A stretch of 64,000 bases of DNA from Paralithodes platypus (taxonomy: Eukaryota; Arthropoda; Malacostraca; Decapoda; Lithodidae), in assembly GCA_032716605.1 (NCBI GenBank), contig CM064501.1, forward strand, positions 23,129,171 to 23,193,170, in the 5' to 3' direction. The notes below the pieces were generated by a model, which was not told the origin of the DNA, searched no databases, and saw only the letters and a program-made list of their open reading frames with translations. A program made the translations under genes and the position numbers. Below, piece by piece: positions 44,520-55,420 of this stretch. Numbering within the stretch: position 1 is the stretch's first letter; every line of letters begins with the position of its first letter.

Positions 44520-45960
44520 TTACCCTAAACAACTCTGCCTCACCAAGCGTATAATCCACTTGCGTGTTTCAGGCTAAGTAATGTCCAAGGTACTTGAAGG
44601 AATTAACTACTTCCAGGACATCATTACCTAGCTCAATATTGTTTGCGAGTTCACGTGAATTAATTAAAAAAAATACATAATTTGACTTACTATTATTTAC
44701 AGTTAGTTTATGTTGTTGTATACACTGACTAAGCCTCAGATATAGCATTTCCATATCAGGAATAGATGCGGCTAAATGGACCAAGTCATCTGCATATGCT
44801 AATATATTACATTTTATAAATCCATATTGGCATCCTACCTCGATATTACTTATGTCATCAATAATGCTATAAACATAAACATTAAATACAAATGGAGAAA
44901 GTATGCCTCCTTGCCTAACACCCTTTTCTATGTAAGAATATTTACTGAAGGATCCTTTCCATTTGATATAAATTTTGCTTGCTGATTTCTTAGGTATCTT
45001 ATTATTATTAATGTTATGTAAATTGGAACATATGTTTTCATAAGCTTTTTACCAAGTAATGAATGATCCACATTATCAAAAGCTTTCTTTAGATCTTACT
45101 GCAAAGACTGATTTTTTACAGGTAGAATATTTGTTCAGTATATCCTTTATTATCATGCAAGCATCAGTGGTAGAGGAACCTTTTCTAAAACCAAATTGCC
45201 TAATATATAATTGATTTTTTTTCATTTAAAAACTAAAACATGCAACTCAAATATTTACAGAAGGCATGAGGACTGCATTACCGGCCTATGGTCAGACACC
45301 CCAGCACAGCTATCTTTTGTTTTAGGAATTGGTGTAATGGTTCCCCTCAGCATTTTAGATGGCAGATAGCAATGAGTAACGCATAAATTAAGAAGTTTGA
45401 AAGATTCTCTCGGAAAATATCAGGGGCATCTTTAAAAAGAAGAAGAATTAATTCCATCCTGTTCCATACCACTGTTTAACTTTAATATTTTGTTTTTAAA
45501 TGTTTCTTTCGATATTTGCATATTATGAATCTTTCTTTTATCACCCCCAACATCTTGTAATTGTTTGTAAAAGATCGCTATCATTATTTCCATTGAAGTT
45601 TTCAATACCTTCACCTGTATTCAGGAATTTATTTGCAAATAGTTCAGCAATAGCTGAGGGGTTAGTAAGTCCTTCGACAAAATTATATTTTTTTTGTAAT
45701 TCTTTTGCTGTGTGACTTCTTTCCAAAAATCGTTTTTATTTCTCCTAGAGAACTTTTCCATAATATAAGTGCATATTTCTTTACTTTCATTTACTTTACA
45801 CTCATGTAGAGCCTTTTTAAATTCTGTTCTACTGGTAATCATTGCCTCATGATCTGAATTTTCTCTAACTTTACCGTTCCTACACCAGTTAAGAAAATAA
45901 TTCCTATTAATGCTGTGCAAATGCTTCATTTTCCTGTTCCAGTCAGGTATTACTTTATAT
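44520..45960 (-). pseudogene. non-LTR retrotransposon RT, family Z
   Basis: Minus strand. The 5' part (45929-45541) reads NYFLNWCRNGKVRENSDHEAM, NKNDFWKEVTQQK and GLTNPSAIAELFANKF, a typical region between endonuclease and RT. Then FFKKAFDNVDHSLLG-like motif A sequence near 45090-45060, and LTVNNSKSNYVFF plus VVNSFKYLGHYLA (44784-44569) from the RT C-terminal part. Stops and frameshifts are many. The clade is not determined. Confidence 0.7.
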
Positions 45961-45978
45961 TTAATACTCTAATATTTA

Positions 45979-45979
45979 C

Positions 45980-46010
<31 letters not shown>

Positions 46011-46011
46011 C
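45979..46011. repeat. (TAG)n microsatellite
   Basis: Ten perfect AGT/TAG units. Confidence 0.97.
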
Positions 46012-46220
46012 ATTGTTCAATTTGGTTATTCGTATGACTGTTAGCTTCCTTTTAGTTTTGTGAAAATTGTTTAATTGTTTTAATGCTTTTTTGGATTATA
46101 AGTACATGACCATCCTGGCTGTAAAGATTATGTTTTCCTTAGGAAAATAAACTTGCTATACGAGCACATATATTATAGAATTGTATGTATTTATATGTAT
46201 GCATGTATTTACTCAGGCCC

Positions 46221-46224
<4 letters not shown>

Positions 46225-46256
<32 letters not shown>

Positions 46257-46271
46257 TGTATAATTATACTG

Positions 46272-46303
<32 letters not shown>

Positions 46304-46313
46304 CTGTATATAT
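46225..46313. repeat. (TA)n microsatellite
   Basis: TA alternation interrupted by ACTGTATAATTATACTGTA, with a pyrimidine-rich run after it. Confidence 0.93.
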
Positions 46314-46822
46314 TTCTTTTTTCTTTTTCTTTCTTTTTTCCTGATGGGGGCCGACTAAAGACATTGTACGAGAGGGAAACTTATACTAATGCAATAACGT
46401 TCTTAGGCTATTTGAATTAGTGTGAACATTGTTTGTTACTATCCAATGCTAAATTTGTTATAAGTGCCATTAAGTTAATGAAGTATGCTCTGCTTGATCC
46501 CAGACGAAAGATAATACGCTAGGCTTCACTCTCATTGCATTATCAGTATATATCCTTTACGCCTCCATAGTGAGAGGGTGTGTATCCATGCAAGAGGTGA
46601 TTTGGAAGGTGAAAATCAAGCATAAACATGTCCTATTCTATGTGTATTTGTGAGAGCTACATAGAAGGTATGAATGTCAGGTTCATTTCATGGCCATAGC
46701 TCATACTGTCTACGAAACACTCTATTTGGTTCTGTAAATTTGTATTTCATGAAAATATCGCGAGTGGAAAAAACGAATATGGATGGAATAATACGCTTGT
46801 TCTGGGGCCCGACCGGCCCAGC
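46314..46822. other. no gene recognised
   Basis: Pyrimidine run then a segment GGGGCCGACTAAAGACA similar to 30529. Nothing else supported. Confidence 0.45.
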
Positions 46823-47037
46823 TTAACCCTTTGAGTACCAGCGACGGCTGTCATATTTTATTCTAGCTGTATTTAGACGATATTATGCAGCTTAGGAAGG
46901 ATCTGTGGTAATTAAGAGGGTTGGTTGAGATAGTTTGAAGCCTTATTATTGCTAGAGGTCCTTTCTAAGCTGAACAAAATCGTCTAATAGTTGCCATAAT
47001 ATGATGAAAAGGACGTCCCTGGTACTGAAAGGGTTAA
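46823..47037 (+). mobile_element. TTAA MITE, family A (215 bp), best-preserved copy
   Basis: Starts TTAACCCTTTGAGTACCAG and ends CTGGTACTGAAAGGGTTAA, a 19-bp inverted repeat with one mismatch. Inside, CTAGCTGTATTTAGACGATAT pairs with ATCGTCTAATAGTTGCC near the right end. Confidence 0.92.
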
Positions 47038-47252
47038 CATGGATACTGACAACAAGCACAAGGCCACAGGACAATTATGAAAGAATGAACTAGACTATTT
47101 TAGGACAGATTCTGACATGAATTTTTCAATGGGCATTGCCTCGCTTAGCAAAGATAGTCTTCACAAAAGTGCAAGTTATACTAAACCAAACTTACCTACA
47201 AACACCTCTCAATGGCGTAGTCTTCCCTAGAGAAGGCTCCAGAGTCAAAGGA

Positions 47253-47740
47253 TTAACACCTTACGAGCAGCCTATGCGGTTTATTTATATGTACCGCCCA
47301 GCGGGGTGTTTTTAGCCAAAATAGGGCTGTTTACGTGATCATTTTCATGCCTAAATAAGACCCAGAACGTAAAACAAGTACCTATCCCTGAAAGGGCATA
47401 AACAGAGCTTTCGAATGACACCATAACGATCCTTTTATGATGGCTAGTTTTCTTGCAATAACCGTGCAACGCGAGTGCAAAAAGCATGTAATTAGCCACT
47501 TTCCCGATACAATTCCTTATATAGCGAGTGAGAGAGGGAGGAGGGAGCTGGGATTCGTGTCAGTATGTTCGCTGCGGTGGTCTGGAGCAGTCATACGCTC
47601 GCTACTCTCCTGCCACCACTTGTCTCTCTCTCTCAGCAACATTACATGCTGAAATTGCCACTCGACCTATGTCGAGCGCCGCCACATAGTCCAGCTTTAT
47701 TAAATACGACTTATGTGGTGAGCCGCTAATTAAGGGTTAA
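47253..47740 (-). mobile_element. TTAA MITE, family B (488 bp)
   Basis: Inverted relative to 38601. TTAACACCTTACGAGC at the left, TAATTAAGGGTTAA at the right. Very similar to 49032-49519, including a frame on the minus strand (47499-47281) with SSVYALSGIGTCFTFWVLFR. Confidence 0.9.
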
Positions 47741-47899
47741 TAATACAGTCATGGAAATAATCAGATCATTACTTTAAGAGTGGATTGCAAGAGAACAAAA
47801 CAAATAAGGAGGGTTTAACATACAGAGCGATATTAGTGGAATGAAACTTAAAGCAATCCAATTGCAGACCTTTATATGTCAGCTTTGTCAGTGATCTCT

Positions 47900-48345
47900 T
47901 ATATATGTTTACCTTCCCACTGTCAGAATCTTTCCATTGAAATGTTTCAGTCTCTCAAACTCTATCTTTCTCTTTTTCAGTGCATGTATGTGTGAGTGTG
48001 TGTGTGTGTACTGTAATGAGGTGAACGGAGGGAATACAAGATGTAGAGAGAGGAGGAGGGAGATGGATGGGAACTCTTCGCTCAGGCCCCCATTCACTCT
48101 AACTGCTGCCTGTGACTCCTCATACATTCTTATTATCATACGCACCAGCCCCACTCCGAGATTTCTCATTATTTTCCGAGAGAATCTTTCAAACTTCTTA
48201 ATTTCTGCATTACTTCCCTGGGCACCCGGTCAAAGACCTTCTCCAGATTTACAAAAACTAGGTATAACGCCCTGTTTCTCTCTAAGAACCTCTCTTGCAT
48301 TTGCCTAATAATGAAGATACCATCAGTTGTGTGGAGGGATAGAAT
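47900..48345 (-). pseudogene. LINE RT fragment, family W
   Basis: On the minus strand, FVNLEKVFDRVPREV (motif A, about 48255-48210) precedes EKMRNLGVGLVRMIIRMYEESQ and AAVRVNGGLSEEFP (48169-48070). This is a standard RT palm segment. It is cut at the upstream side by the 356-bp duplicated segment and degenerates into a TG repeat region. Confidence 0.75.
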
Positions 48346-48369
48346 CCGGAGGAGTGTAATTTATATATT

Positions 48370-48728
48370 AGAGTTTTTAGTAAACTTAGTCATTTTCTTA
48401 AGTTATTTTCTACAATAATCATTAAAAATATAAAAATCAGTCTGATTTTCAATTCCACTTGTCATAAGATTAAGCATTCCTTATATTACATGTACACATT
48501 TAAGACAAAAAATCTATCTCAATTACCTGATTTTTGGCGAATATTTTAGTGCGGTGTGCCATTTTCGACCACGGTTACCTTTACAGTACGCTTAGGAACG
48601 CGAATCCTCTCCAGGGTTAAGGACAGCAAGCAAGAGAAGCAGCTATATGCACAATGAAGGTGTATGGGGAAGATTTTGAAGCAGTTTTAATATACTTGAT
48701 TTTTTTTCCAGCTGATGATCGAGAATCG
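48370..48728 (+). repeat. second copy of the 356-bp segment
   Basis: Near-identical to 43550-43905 (see that entry). It joins LINE sequence on its left and an LTR fragment on its right. Confidence 0.92.
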
Positions 48729-48764
48729 ATCATCCTCCGAGCGAGGGAGGTAGCACACACATAC

Positions 48765-49024
48765 ACACGCACACACTACCACCACACTGCCTACATCGCT
48801 CTTTCTCCTTAACTTTATACAATGCATGTTATATTATATTAATGATATAAAACACTTCCCGTTGTCACAGACGAAAACAAAGACCACCACTGGACTGTCT
48901 GTAACAATATGATTGCTAGGAAAGAAAAAACAACATTCTCTGATAACTGTAGCCCACTTCGATGTCCCTGGCGAGCGCTAGTGGCTACCGAGTGGCGATT
49001 CTGCCAACGCTGGTAGACGTCACA
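48765..49024 (-). mobile_element. diverged fragment of a Gmr1-like LTR
   Basis: Matches the inner ~250 bp of the LTR at 9632-11333: TCACAGACGAAAACAAAGA, CTGGACTGTCTGTAACA, ATAACTGTAGCCCA, CTGGCGAGCGCTAG and a final GACGTCACA. Identity is clearly lower than between the two LTRs, so it is an older relative, probably a truncated solo LTR. Confidence 0.75.
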
Positions 49025-49031
49025 ACACTCA

Positions 49032-49519
49032 TTAACACCTTACGAGCGGCCTATGCGGTTTATTTATGTGTACCGCACAGCGGGGTGTTTTTAGCCAAAA
49101 TAGGGCTGTTTACGTGATCATTTTCATGCCTAAATAAGACCCAGAACGTAAAACAAGTACCTATCCCTGAAAGGGCATAAACAGAGCTTTCGAATGACAC
49201 CATAACGATCCTTGTATGATGGATAGTTTTCTTGCAATAACCGTGCAACGCGAGTGCAAAAAGCAGGTAATTCGGTACTTTCAGTACATAATTGAGTATG
49301 TAGCGAGTGAGAGAGGGAGGAGGGAGCTGAGATTTGTGTCAGTAGGTTCGCCGCGGTGGTCTGGAGCAGTCATACGCTCGCTAGTCTCCTGCCACCACTT
49401 GTCTCTCTCTCTCAGCCACATTACGTGCTGAAATTGCCACTCGAGTTATGTCGAGCGCCGCCACATAGTCCAGCTTTATTTAACTCGACTTATGTTGCTC
49501 GCCGCTAATTAAGGGTTAA
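49032..49519 (-). mobile_element. TTAA MITE, family B (488 bp)
   Basis: Starts TTAACACCTTACGAGCGGC and ends CGCTAATTAAGGGTTAA; the ends share AGCGGC as imperfect inverted repeats. It is nearly identical to 47253-47740. Confidence 0.92.
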
Positions 49520-49764
49520 AGTTACCTACTTTTAATATATTCAAATTTATACAAAATTGCAATTGTGTTGATATTGATAATTATGATTCTAAGGAATAGA
49601 GAGACACTGGTTGTAGGGAGCTTTATGATGTCACTTATTCAATCACCGTAAGGAGGCATAATATCTGGGCAATCCAAAGTCCAGTCACAGAAAGTTTGCC
49701 AACAGATGCCTAGCTTACATGCCTAGTAAAGTAGTTATCACAACAAGCTACACCCAACACAACA

Positions 49765-50625
49765 GTAACCCTTTCAGTGCAGGGTATTTCCTGCTATAGT
49801 AAGGCTCAATCAGGTACTCCTGATTGCTTAACCCTTCCTACCCGGGCTGCCTGTTAGAAGGACGGTCGCCCGTACCTGGGCGAAATGGCCGAAAAACGTC
49901 TAGGCCTAGGCTACCGTATTTTTGTTTATTTAAATGCTAAACATTTCCCACGCATCCCTAAACGTAGTGCGGTTTCCAATCTGTAAACTGGCGTTGAGTA
50001 GAGCTCTCTAAGTCAACTGGTTCAGTTGTGATGCCGATTTAAGTGGAGAGCATTTTCAGGCAATGTTAGCAATACGACGATCTTTTCACTAATGAAACTA
50101 CGACATACAGACGTATAATAACAAACGAGTCTTCTCCTTCTTGTTTTCGGAGGTGCGGTGACGAAGCGACCGACTTTGTTTACATTCGTCCGACGCACGG
50201 CGTTTGGATCAAGCTTGCAAGGCTTGCAAGCTTACTGTCTGTCACAAGGACGCCCGGGTAGCTGCCCTTCTGCAGAGCTGTCCTTACCTAAGGCAGCCCG
50301 GGTAGTAAGGGTTAAACAAATGTCTGAATGAAATGAAATGTTTGCAGCAACAAAATAGAAAAAAAAAACCTTTCAAATGACACCAGAACGAGCTGTGTAG
50401 CTTGCAGGTTTCACCCACAGCGTTACTACAGACATGGCATTATTCGGTAACAATTTGCAATTTTCCACTACCTAGCCTTTGGCAACACTGAATATGTCTC
50501 GCGAGACGTGGCGGGACAGCTCCAGATCCTGCCGCGCTTCTGATAACTCACGCTCGTCTCCAGAGGCTTTAATGGGCTAATAATTCCAGGATCATTCCAG
50601 AACGGTTCCCACAGTGAAAGGGTTA
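49765..50625. mobile_element. outer MITE (family F) split by a family E MITE
   Basis: GTAACCCTTTCAGTGCAGG at the left and CCCACAGTGAAAGGGTTAT at the right form an inverted repeat of about 14 bp. The flanking TTAA has mutated to GTAA and TTAT. The 49828-50315 element sits inside. Confidence 0.65.
49828..50315 (+). mobile_element. TTAA MITE, family E (488 bp)
   Basis: TTAACCCTTCCTACCCGGGC and the complementary GCCCGGGTAGTAAGGGTTAA are inverted repeats over about 25 bp with few differences. The inner GGCCGAAAAACGTCTAGG is shared with the copy at 51557-52041. Confidence 0.92.
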
Positions 50626-50880
50626 TAGGTGTACGAAACCTGGGTTCTATCACCAGTCCTGAGCCCAGATTCATAAATGTTGCGAAGATGTCTTAGCGAA
50701 ATGTGCTGCCCTTCACCAATACAAAATATATACATTTGCTATAATGTCATTGAACACTTGTGACGCTGCACCTACAGACTGCACCTCAATAATTGCACAC
50801 TTGGTGTAATTGTGCAAATCAAAAATGGCCGTAACTAAACGTACTTAAGTATTTAAAGATGGGTACGGCGTGATATATAA

Positions 50881-51235
50881 AGCTCGGTTCACACATGCAC
50901 GAATTAGCGTCCCGTCCGTCCCCGACCAAGAAAATAGGCAGGACGGCATCAATCTGGAGGCCCCATGTTCCGTTCCAACGTTCAAACCGTTCCAACGTTT
51001 TTTTGCCGCCGTTCTCATCCCGTTATATTCGTCGTCTAGACGCCGCCAGGCTGCGACTAGATGACGATTGCTCCCGTGTGTGTCCGCTGGGTGTCCCGTC
51101 ATAACAATTTTTCTGGCAGTTGCCCCGACCCATACGGACCATTTTATGCATACATAAAAAGGATGCCGCCCAGGCACGGCGAATTAAGGGTCGGGGACGG
51201 ACGGGACGTTAATTTGTGCATGTGTGAACCGAGCT
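50881..51235. mobile_element. PIF/Harbinger-like MITE (355 bp)
   Basis: AGCTCGGTTCACACATGCAC at the left is mirrored by GTGCATGTGTGAACCGAGCT at the right. The inverted repeats extend about 47 bp (through GTCCCGTCCGTCCCCGACC). TAA directly flanks both sides (50878-50880, 51236-51238), the 3-bp target duplication typical of PIF/Harbinger. No coding capacity. Confidence 0.85.
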
Positions 51236-51238
51236 TAA

Positions 51239-51556
51239 GCCAATGCAGTATACTAAAGTTTGTTTCCCACTACTGGTAAAGTGACATGTCGTCTTTAGCG
51301 AAAAGTGTTGCTAATTATGAGAACTAGGAATTAAAATGACACAGAGACATAGTAGTTTCATTGTTTCCCATTAATTATTTATAAATCAGTTGTATTGATA
51401 ATCAAATTACCATCAGCAGAATTAAAACCGACTACAGTAAACATGTGAATGCAACCCATTTCCCTGTTCCTTTTCACCATTATTTAGTGAATCAATTAAA
51501 TTACCTATTGTATAGCCCGATCTTTAAAGCTGGCAAGAAATTGCCTTGTCTCCATC
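51239..51556. other. no gene recognised
   Basis: A/T-rich spacer between two MITEs. Confidence 0.55.
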
Positions 51557-52041
51557 TTAACCCTCCAGCCCCGGCTATGTATTATATATATATTCCTCGA
51601 AACCCGGGTGTTTTGGCCGAAAAACGTCTAGGCTAGGCTCCGTATATTCGTTAATCAGACTGCTTCCCGTATTCCCGCGCATCCCCAAGCGTAGCTGTGT
51701 TATTTACCTGTAGAATGGCATTAAGTAGAGTTCTCTAAGTCAACTGGTTGAGCTGTGATGATGATTTCATTGGAGATAACTTTATGGCCAAAACAGCCAC
51801 TTTACACCACTTTTCGATACTTAACAACAACATACAGGCACACACGAACAAGCGACACTCTCTTTCTTGTGGCCGGAGATGCGGGGCGTCGGTCCAGCCG
51901 GCTGTTGTTTACATGCGTCGGACCGACGCCTCGCACACGAAGCTCACAGGCTTTCAACCACGGCGTTTAAGAGGCCTTCCGGGAACCTGTTATATGCTTT
52001 TTTATGGGCGTTCAAGAGGCCTTCCGTGGTGAGAGGGTTAA
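51557..52041 (+). mobile_element. TTAA MITE, family E copy 2
   Basis: TTAACCCTCCAGCCCCGGC at the left and GGTGAGAGGGTTAA at the right. It shares GGCCGAAAAACGTCTAGGC and AGTAGAGTTCTCTAAGTCAAC with 49828-50315. It shares its right TTAA with the next MITE. Confidence 0.85.
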
Positions 52042-52382
52042 GGGATGATTTAAGTTTGCTCCCTAGACGTCTATCAAACTAAAATAAAACTAAAAACACT
52101 CCCAAGACCACCTTCAAGATAAATTTATATTTTTTTTCGGTAGAAAAATTTCACGGCCGAAGGCCGGTTCCTCCTAAATTTCAGGCTAGCTATCCCTCAC
52201 CAGGAAGAATTGACACCAAAATTGCATGAAAGGTTCATGATATTGACAAACAAATGGGGCGAGAGTTCTTAAAACTGCCAAGCTAATGGGTAGAACGTCT
52301 TAAAATCTCAAAACTAATGGGGCTGAGCTTGAGGGAGAAGAGGGTCCAAACAAAAAAAACTAACGTGCAAATCTCTCCTTAA
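52038..52382 (+). mobile_element. TTAA MITE, family D-prime copy
   Basis: TTAAGGGATGATTTAAG at the left, ATCTCTCCTTAA at the right, with CCTAGACGTCTATCAAAC, TTTTTTCGGTAGAAAAATTTC and CGGCCGAAGGCCGGTTCCTC as in 25618-25966. Confidence 0.8.
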
Positions 52383-52579
52383 TTAAAGCAGATAACACGA
52401 AGCCTTGACACTAAACAGGTTATCTGCTGCCTGTTATACGTTGTTATGTTACAATTTCATATACTACCCACCTCTCCTTGGAATAAAAGACATTGAAAAT
52501 AATATTGTGAACAGGCAGAATACAATGCTGAACATTTCTAAACATGTAAGATAAGTAGTTTATGGTATGTATCAAATTA

Positions 52580-52740
52580 TCAAAAGGACATAGATAAACT
52601 GGAGAGGTTACAGCGAAGAATAACAAATGATATCTAGACTAGGAAATAAGTCATAAATAGAAGGTCTAAGATAGTTAAATCTTCGGAGATAGGAGTGTTC
52701 TAGGGGAACCGGTTCTTGAGAAGGAAGAGTATAATAATGA
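52580..52740 (+). pseudogene. CR1/L2-type LINE RT C-terminal remnant
   Basis: The plus strand reads YQKDIDKLERLQRRITNDI, then in a shifted frame MISRLGNKS, LNLRRLGV and FLRRKSIIMK, a degenerate form of the CR1/L2 C-terminus also seen at 18215-18296. It is joined directly to a Penelope-like fragment. Confidence 0.6.
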
Positions 52741-52780
52741 AAATCACGAACAGTACCATCTTTATTTTCATTATCTTGGG

Positions 52781-52815
52781 CCAGACGTTTCGACACTTTC
52801 TTTGGTCATCTTCAG
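52781..52815 (-). ncRNA. hammerhead-ribozyme-like motif next to a Penelope-like RT
   Basis: On the minus strand CTGAAGATGACC and GTGTCGAAACGTC contain the conserved cores CUGANGA and CGAAAC followed by a GUC cleavage triplet, separated by a short potential stem (GAC/GTC) and loop. Penelope-like elements are known to carry such ribozymes in their terminal repeats. Here it lies opposite to the RT strand, so the terminal repeat would be inverted. Structure not computed. Confidence 0.4.
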
Positions 52816-53720
52816 TGGTCAATAATTGGAGATATGTTGATGATACCCTAGTCATATTTAAAAATCGCAATCACGCTCAACCATTCTTTAACTACCTAAA
52901 TTCGCAAAATAACAACATAAAGTTCACAATTGAAACTGAATCCGACAATAAACTTGCCTTTTTAGATGTACTGATAACCAAATCTAATGGTAAACTCGCT
53001 CTCTCAATATTTCGCAAAAGCACATTCTCAGGATTGGGGACCATTTTTTTCAGCTATTGCCAAACTAAATTTAAAATTAACAAAATAAAAACGCTCATTC
53101 ACAAAGCCTATTCACTGACCTAAACTTATCTACTTTTTCATCAAGAAGTTATATTTTTAAAGGATTATTTTTTAAACATTGGTGATACTGTCCATCTCTT
53201 ATAAAATTGTAAATGTGTTTTTATGTAATGTATATCAACCAAAGTACTGCGTGCCTACAACACGAAAGGAGTAGATCTATTTGGTCATTCCGCATCTAGG
53301 TGATGTTTCGAGAAAAATCGAAAATAATTAAAAACTATTAACTCAAATTTTACCCCCAGATCAACTTTAGATTCATCCTTAAGAATACATTTAAAATTAC
53401 CTAATTTAATTTTAATTTTAATCGACTGCCCACTGACCTACGTTCGTCAATTGTGTATTGCTTCACATGCCATCGCTTCCAGGCAGGGTACATTGGAAGT
53501 TCATACAGAGCTTTCAAGACGCGAATTGACGAACATATAGGTCAGTCCAGCAGAACCGGGCTTCCACTTCAGTCCCCTCCGTATTCAGTATACAGCCGTA
53601 CGGGAACACGCAGTGTCTTGTGAATTTTCTGTCAAAACAAATAATTTTAAAATTTTGGACAGTTGCCCACGAACGAAATTATAAGTTTAGAATATCTCTA
53701 CATTTCAAAACTAAGACCGT
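52816..53720 (+). pseudogene. Penelope-like element: RT end and GIY-YIG endonuclease remnant
   Basis: The frame from 52833 reads WRYVDDTLVIFKNR (RT motif C), then NIKFTIETESDNKLAFLDVLIT and LSIFRKSTFSGLGTIFFSY and INKIKTLIHKAYSLT, all characteristic of Penelope RTs, up to 53123. Further on (53490-53640), YRAFKTRIDEHIGQSSRTGLPL followed by SP-YSV--RTGT resembles the end of the GIY-YIG endonuclease module. The RT N-terminal part is missing and frameshifts separate the pieces. Confidence 0.75.
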
Positions 53721-54009
53721 CCCTTAACTCTACAGTGTCATCGTACCCTCTACATTTTGTATAATAATTCATTGTGTAATTTTTGGTTCATTTTAACCCC
53801 CCCACTATAACATAACTCATAAACTCATATACTCGTATACCTCCAATTCAAATTATTGGCTCTTGCCTTCCTTTAATTTCGCTTAAGTATAATTACTTCA
53901 ACAACAAATTTAATTATTATAACCTGCAATCTGCATATTTGTGTACTTGTAATTTTTAAATTCATTGTGATTTTTTATTATTATTTTTTGTTATGTGATT
54001 GTGGGAGAT
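53721..54009. other. no feature recognised
   Basis: A/T-rich sequence between the Penelope remnant and a LINE copy. Confidence 0.5.
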
Positions 54010-55420
54010 AAAAGGCAGATCTGCCTGTAGCGAGTGCCTACCCCCGAGTTTAATGAGTGACAGGACCAACATCAAGGGATGTTCGAGCCAAAATACCTGG
54101 ACACACAGAGTTTGAAGCAATTTAAGTCATAGGAAGAAGGAAAGACTGATTCTGGGAGAGAGTTCCAGAGTTCAGCAGTTGAATAGAAAAAAGACAGAGT
54201 AACGTTTCACTCTTGGGTTGGAGGGTTGCACAGAGTAAGGGTGGGATTGTGTTGTAAGACGGGTACCATGCACCCTACGTAGAGGAGGTGGTATACACTG
54301 GGAGAGCTCTGAGGAATACTGATTATTGTAGTAGCGATAAAATAGCGAGAGAGATGCAACATTGCGGCGAAGAGAGAGAGAGATTGCAGAGAGTTGGTGA
54401 GTGGACGGGAGTTAATGATACGAAAAGCCTTCCTTCCTACTTTGTCTAGGAGTGCACTGTAAGAGGATCCACCCCACACATGTGAACAATACTCAATTCA
54501 AGAATGCACTGTGCCCCTGTACAGAGTAAGAAGCTGTGCAGGGGTAAAACAAAATTTGAGGCGATTGAGCACACCCAGCTTCTGGGAGGCTGCCTTAGCA
54601 AGATTGGTAATATGGCCCTTCCAAGTGAAGGCAGAAGTAAAATGGACAAATATAATATTGAGAGAAGATAAAGGATTGATTTTTGTATTGTTGAAAGATA
54701 AGGGATAGTCCTCTGGGAGTTCCGGACGAGTAGATAGATAGATAAATTGGGTTTTGGAAGCATTAAAGGCAACAAGGTTTTCTCTGCCCCAATTGGAAAT
54801 AGTAGTTAGATCAGAAGATAAGTGTTGTATTGCTTCATTACGTTTGTTTTTGAGGGATTGCTGGCTGAGGCATTCTGGAAAACTAATTGAGTAGTGTAAT
54901 GTAGAGTCCTCTGCGTATGAATGGATGGGACTGGAGGTACAGTTGAGAAGATCATTTATGAAAATTAGAAATAGAATTGGAGGTAGGACAGAACCCTGAG
55001 GAACACCAGAGTTGATAGGATGAGGAAGTGAGCGATGGCCGTCCACAACCGCAGCTATGGAACGGCCGGAAAGGAAATTAGAGACAAAGGCACAGATGGA
55101 GGGATAGAAACCGAAGAAGGGTAGCTTAGAAATTAAAGATTAGTGCCAGACTCCATCTAAGGCATTCGATATGTCTAGCGCACTAGAAAATGTCTCACCG
55201 AAGTCCAGAGAGGAGGATGACCAAGAGTTAGTAAGGTATGAAAGAAAATTACCAGTAGAGCGACCCTTTAGGAAGCCATACTGGCGATCTGAGAGTAGAT
55301 TATGGGAAGAGAAATGCTTAAGAAATTTGGAAGCAAGAATAGTTTCAAAAACTTTAGAGATACAAGAGATGAGAGAAATTGGACGATAGTTTGAGGGTTG
55401 AGAGCGGTCACCCTTCTACA
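54010..55420 (-). pseudogene. non-LTR RT family Y copy 3
   Basis: Minus strand. Motif B INSGVPQGSVLPP, HSYAEDSTLHY (YADD box changed to YAED), NLVAFNASKTQF and LYRGTVHS lie in 55046-54498; the next frame gives MWGGSSYSALLDKVGRKAFRIINSRPL. Upstream (55420-55050) is the RT fingers and palm start, broken by stops. Homologous to 21500-23110 and 34150-36850. Confidence 0.85.

Noticed and set aside
50845..51177. 110-codon minus-strand frame
   Set aside because: It lies within a short non-coding MITE and runs into its inverted repeats.
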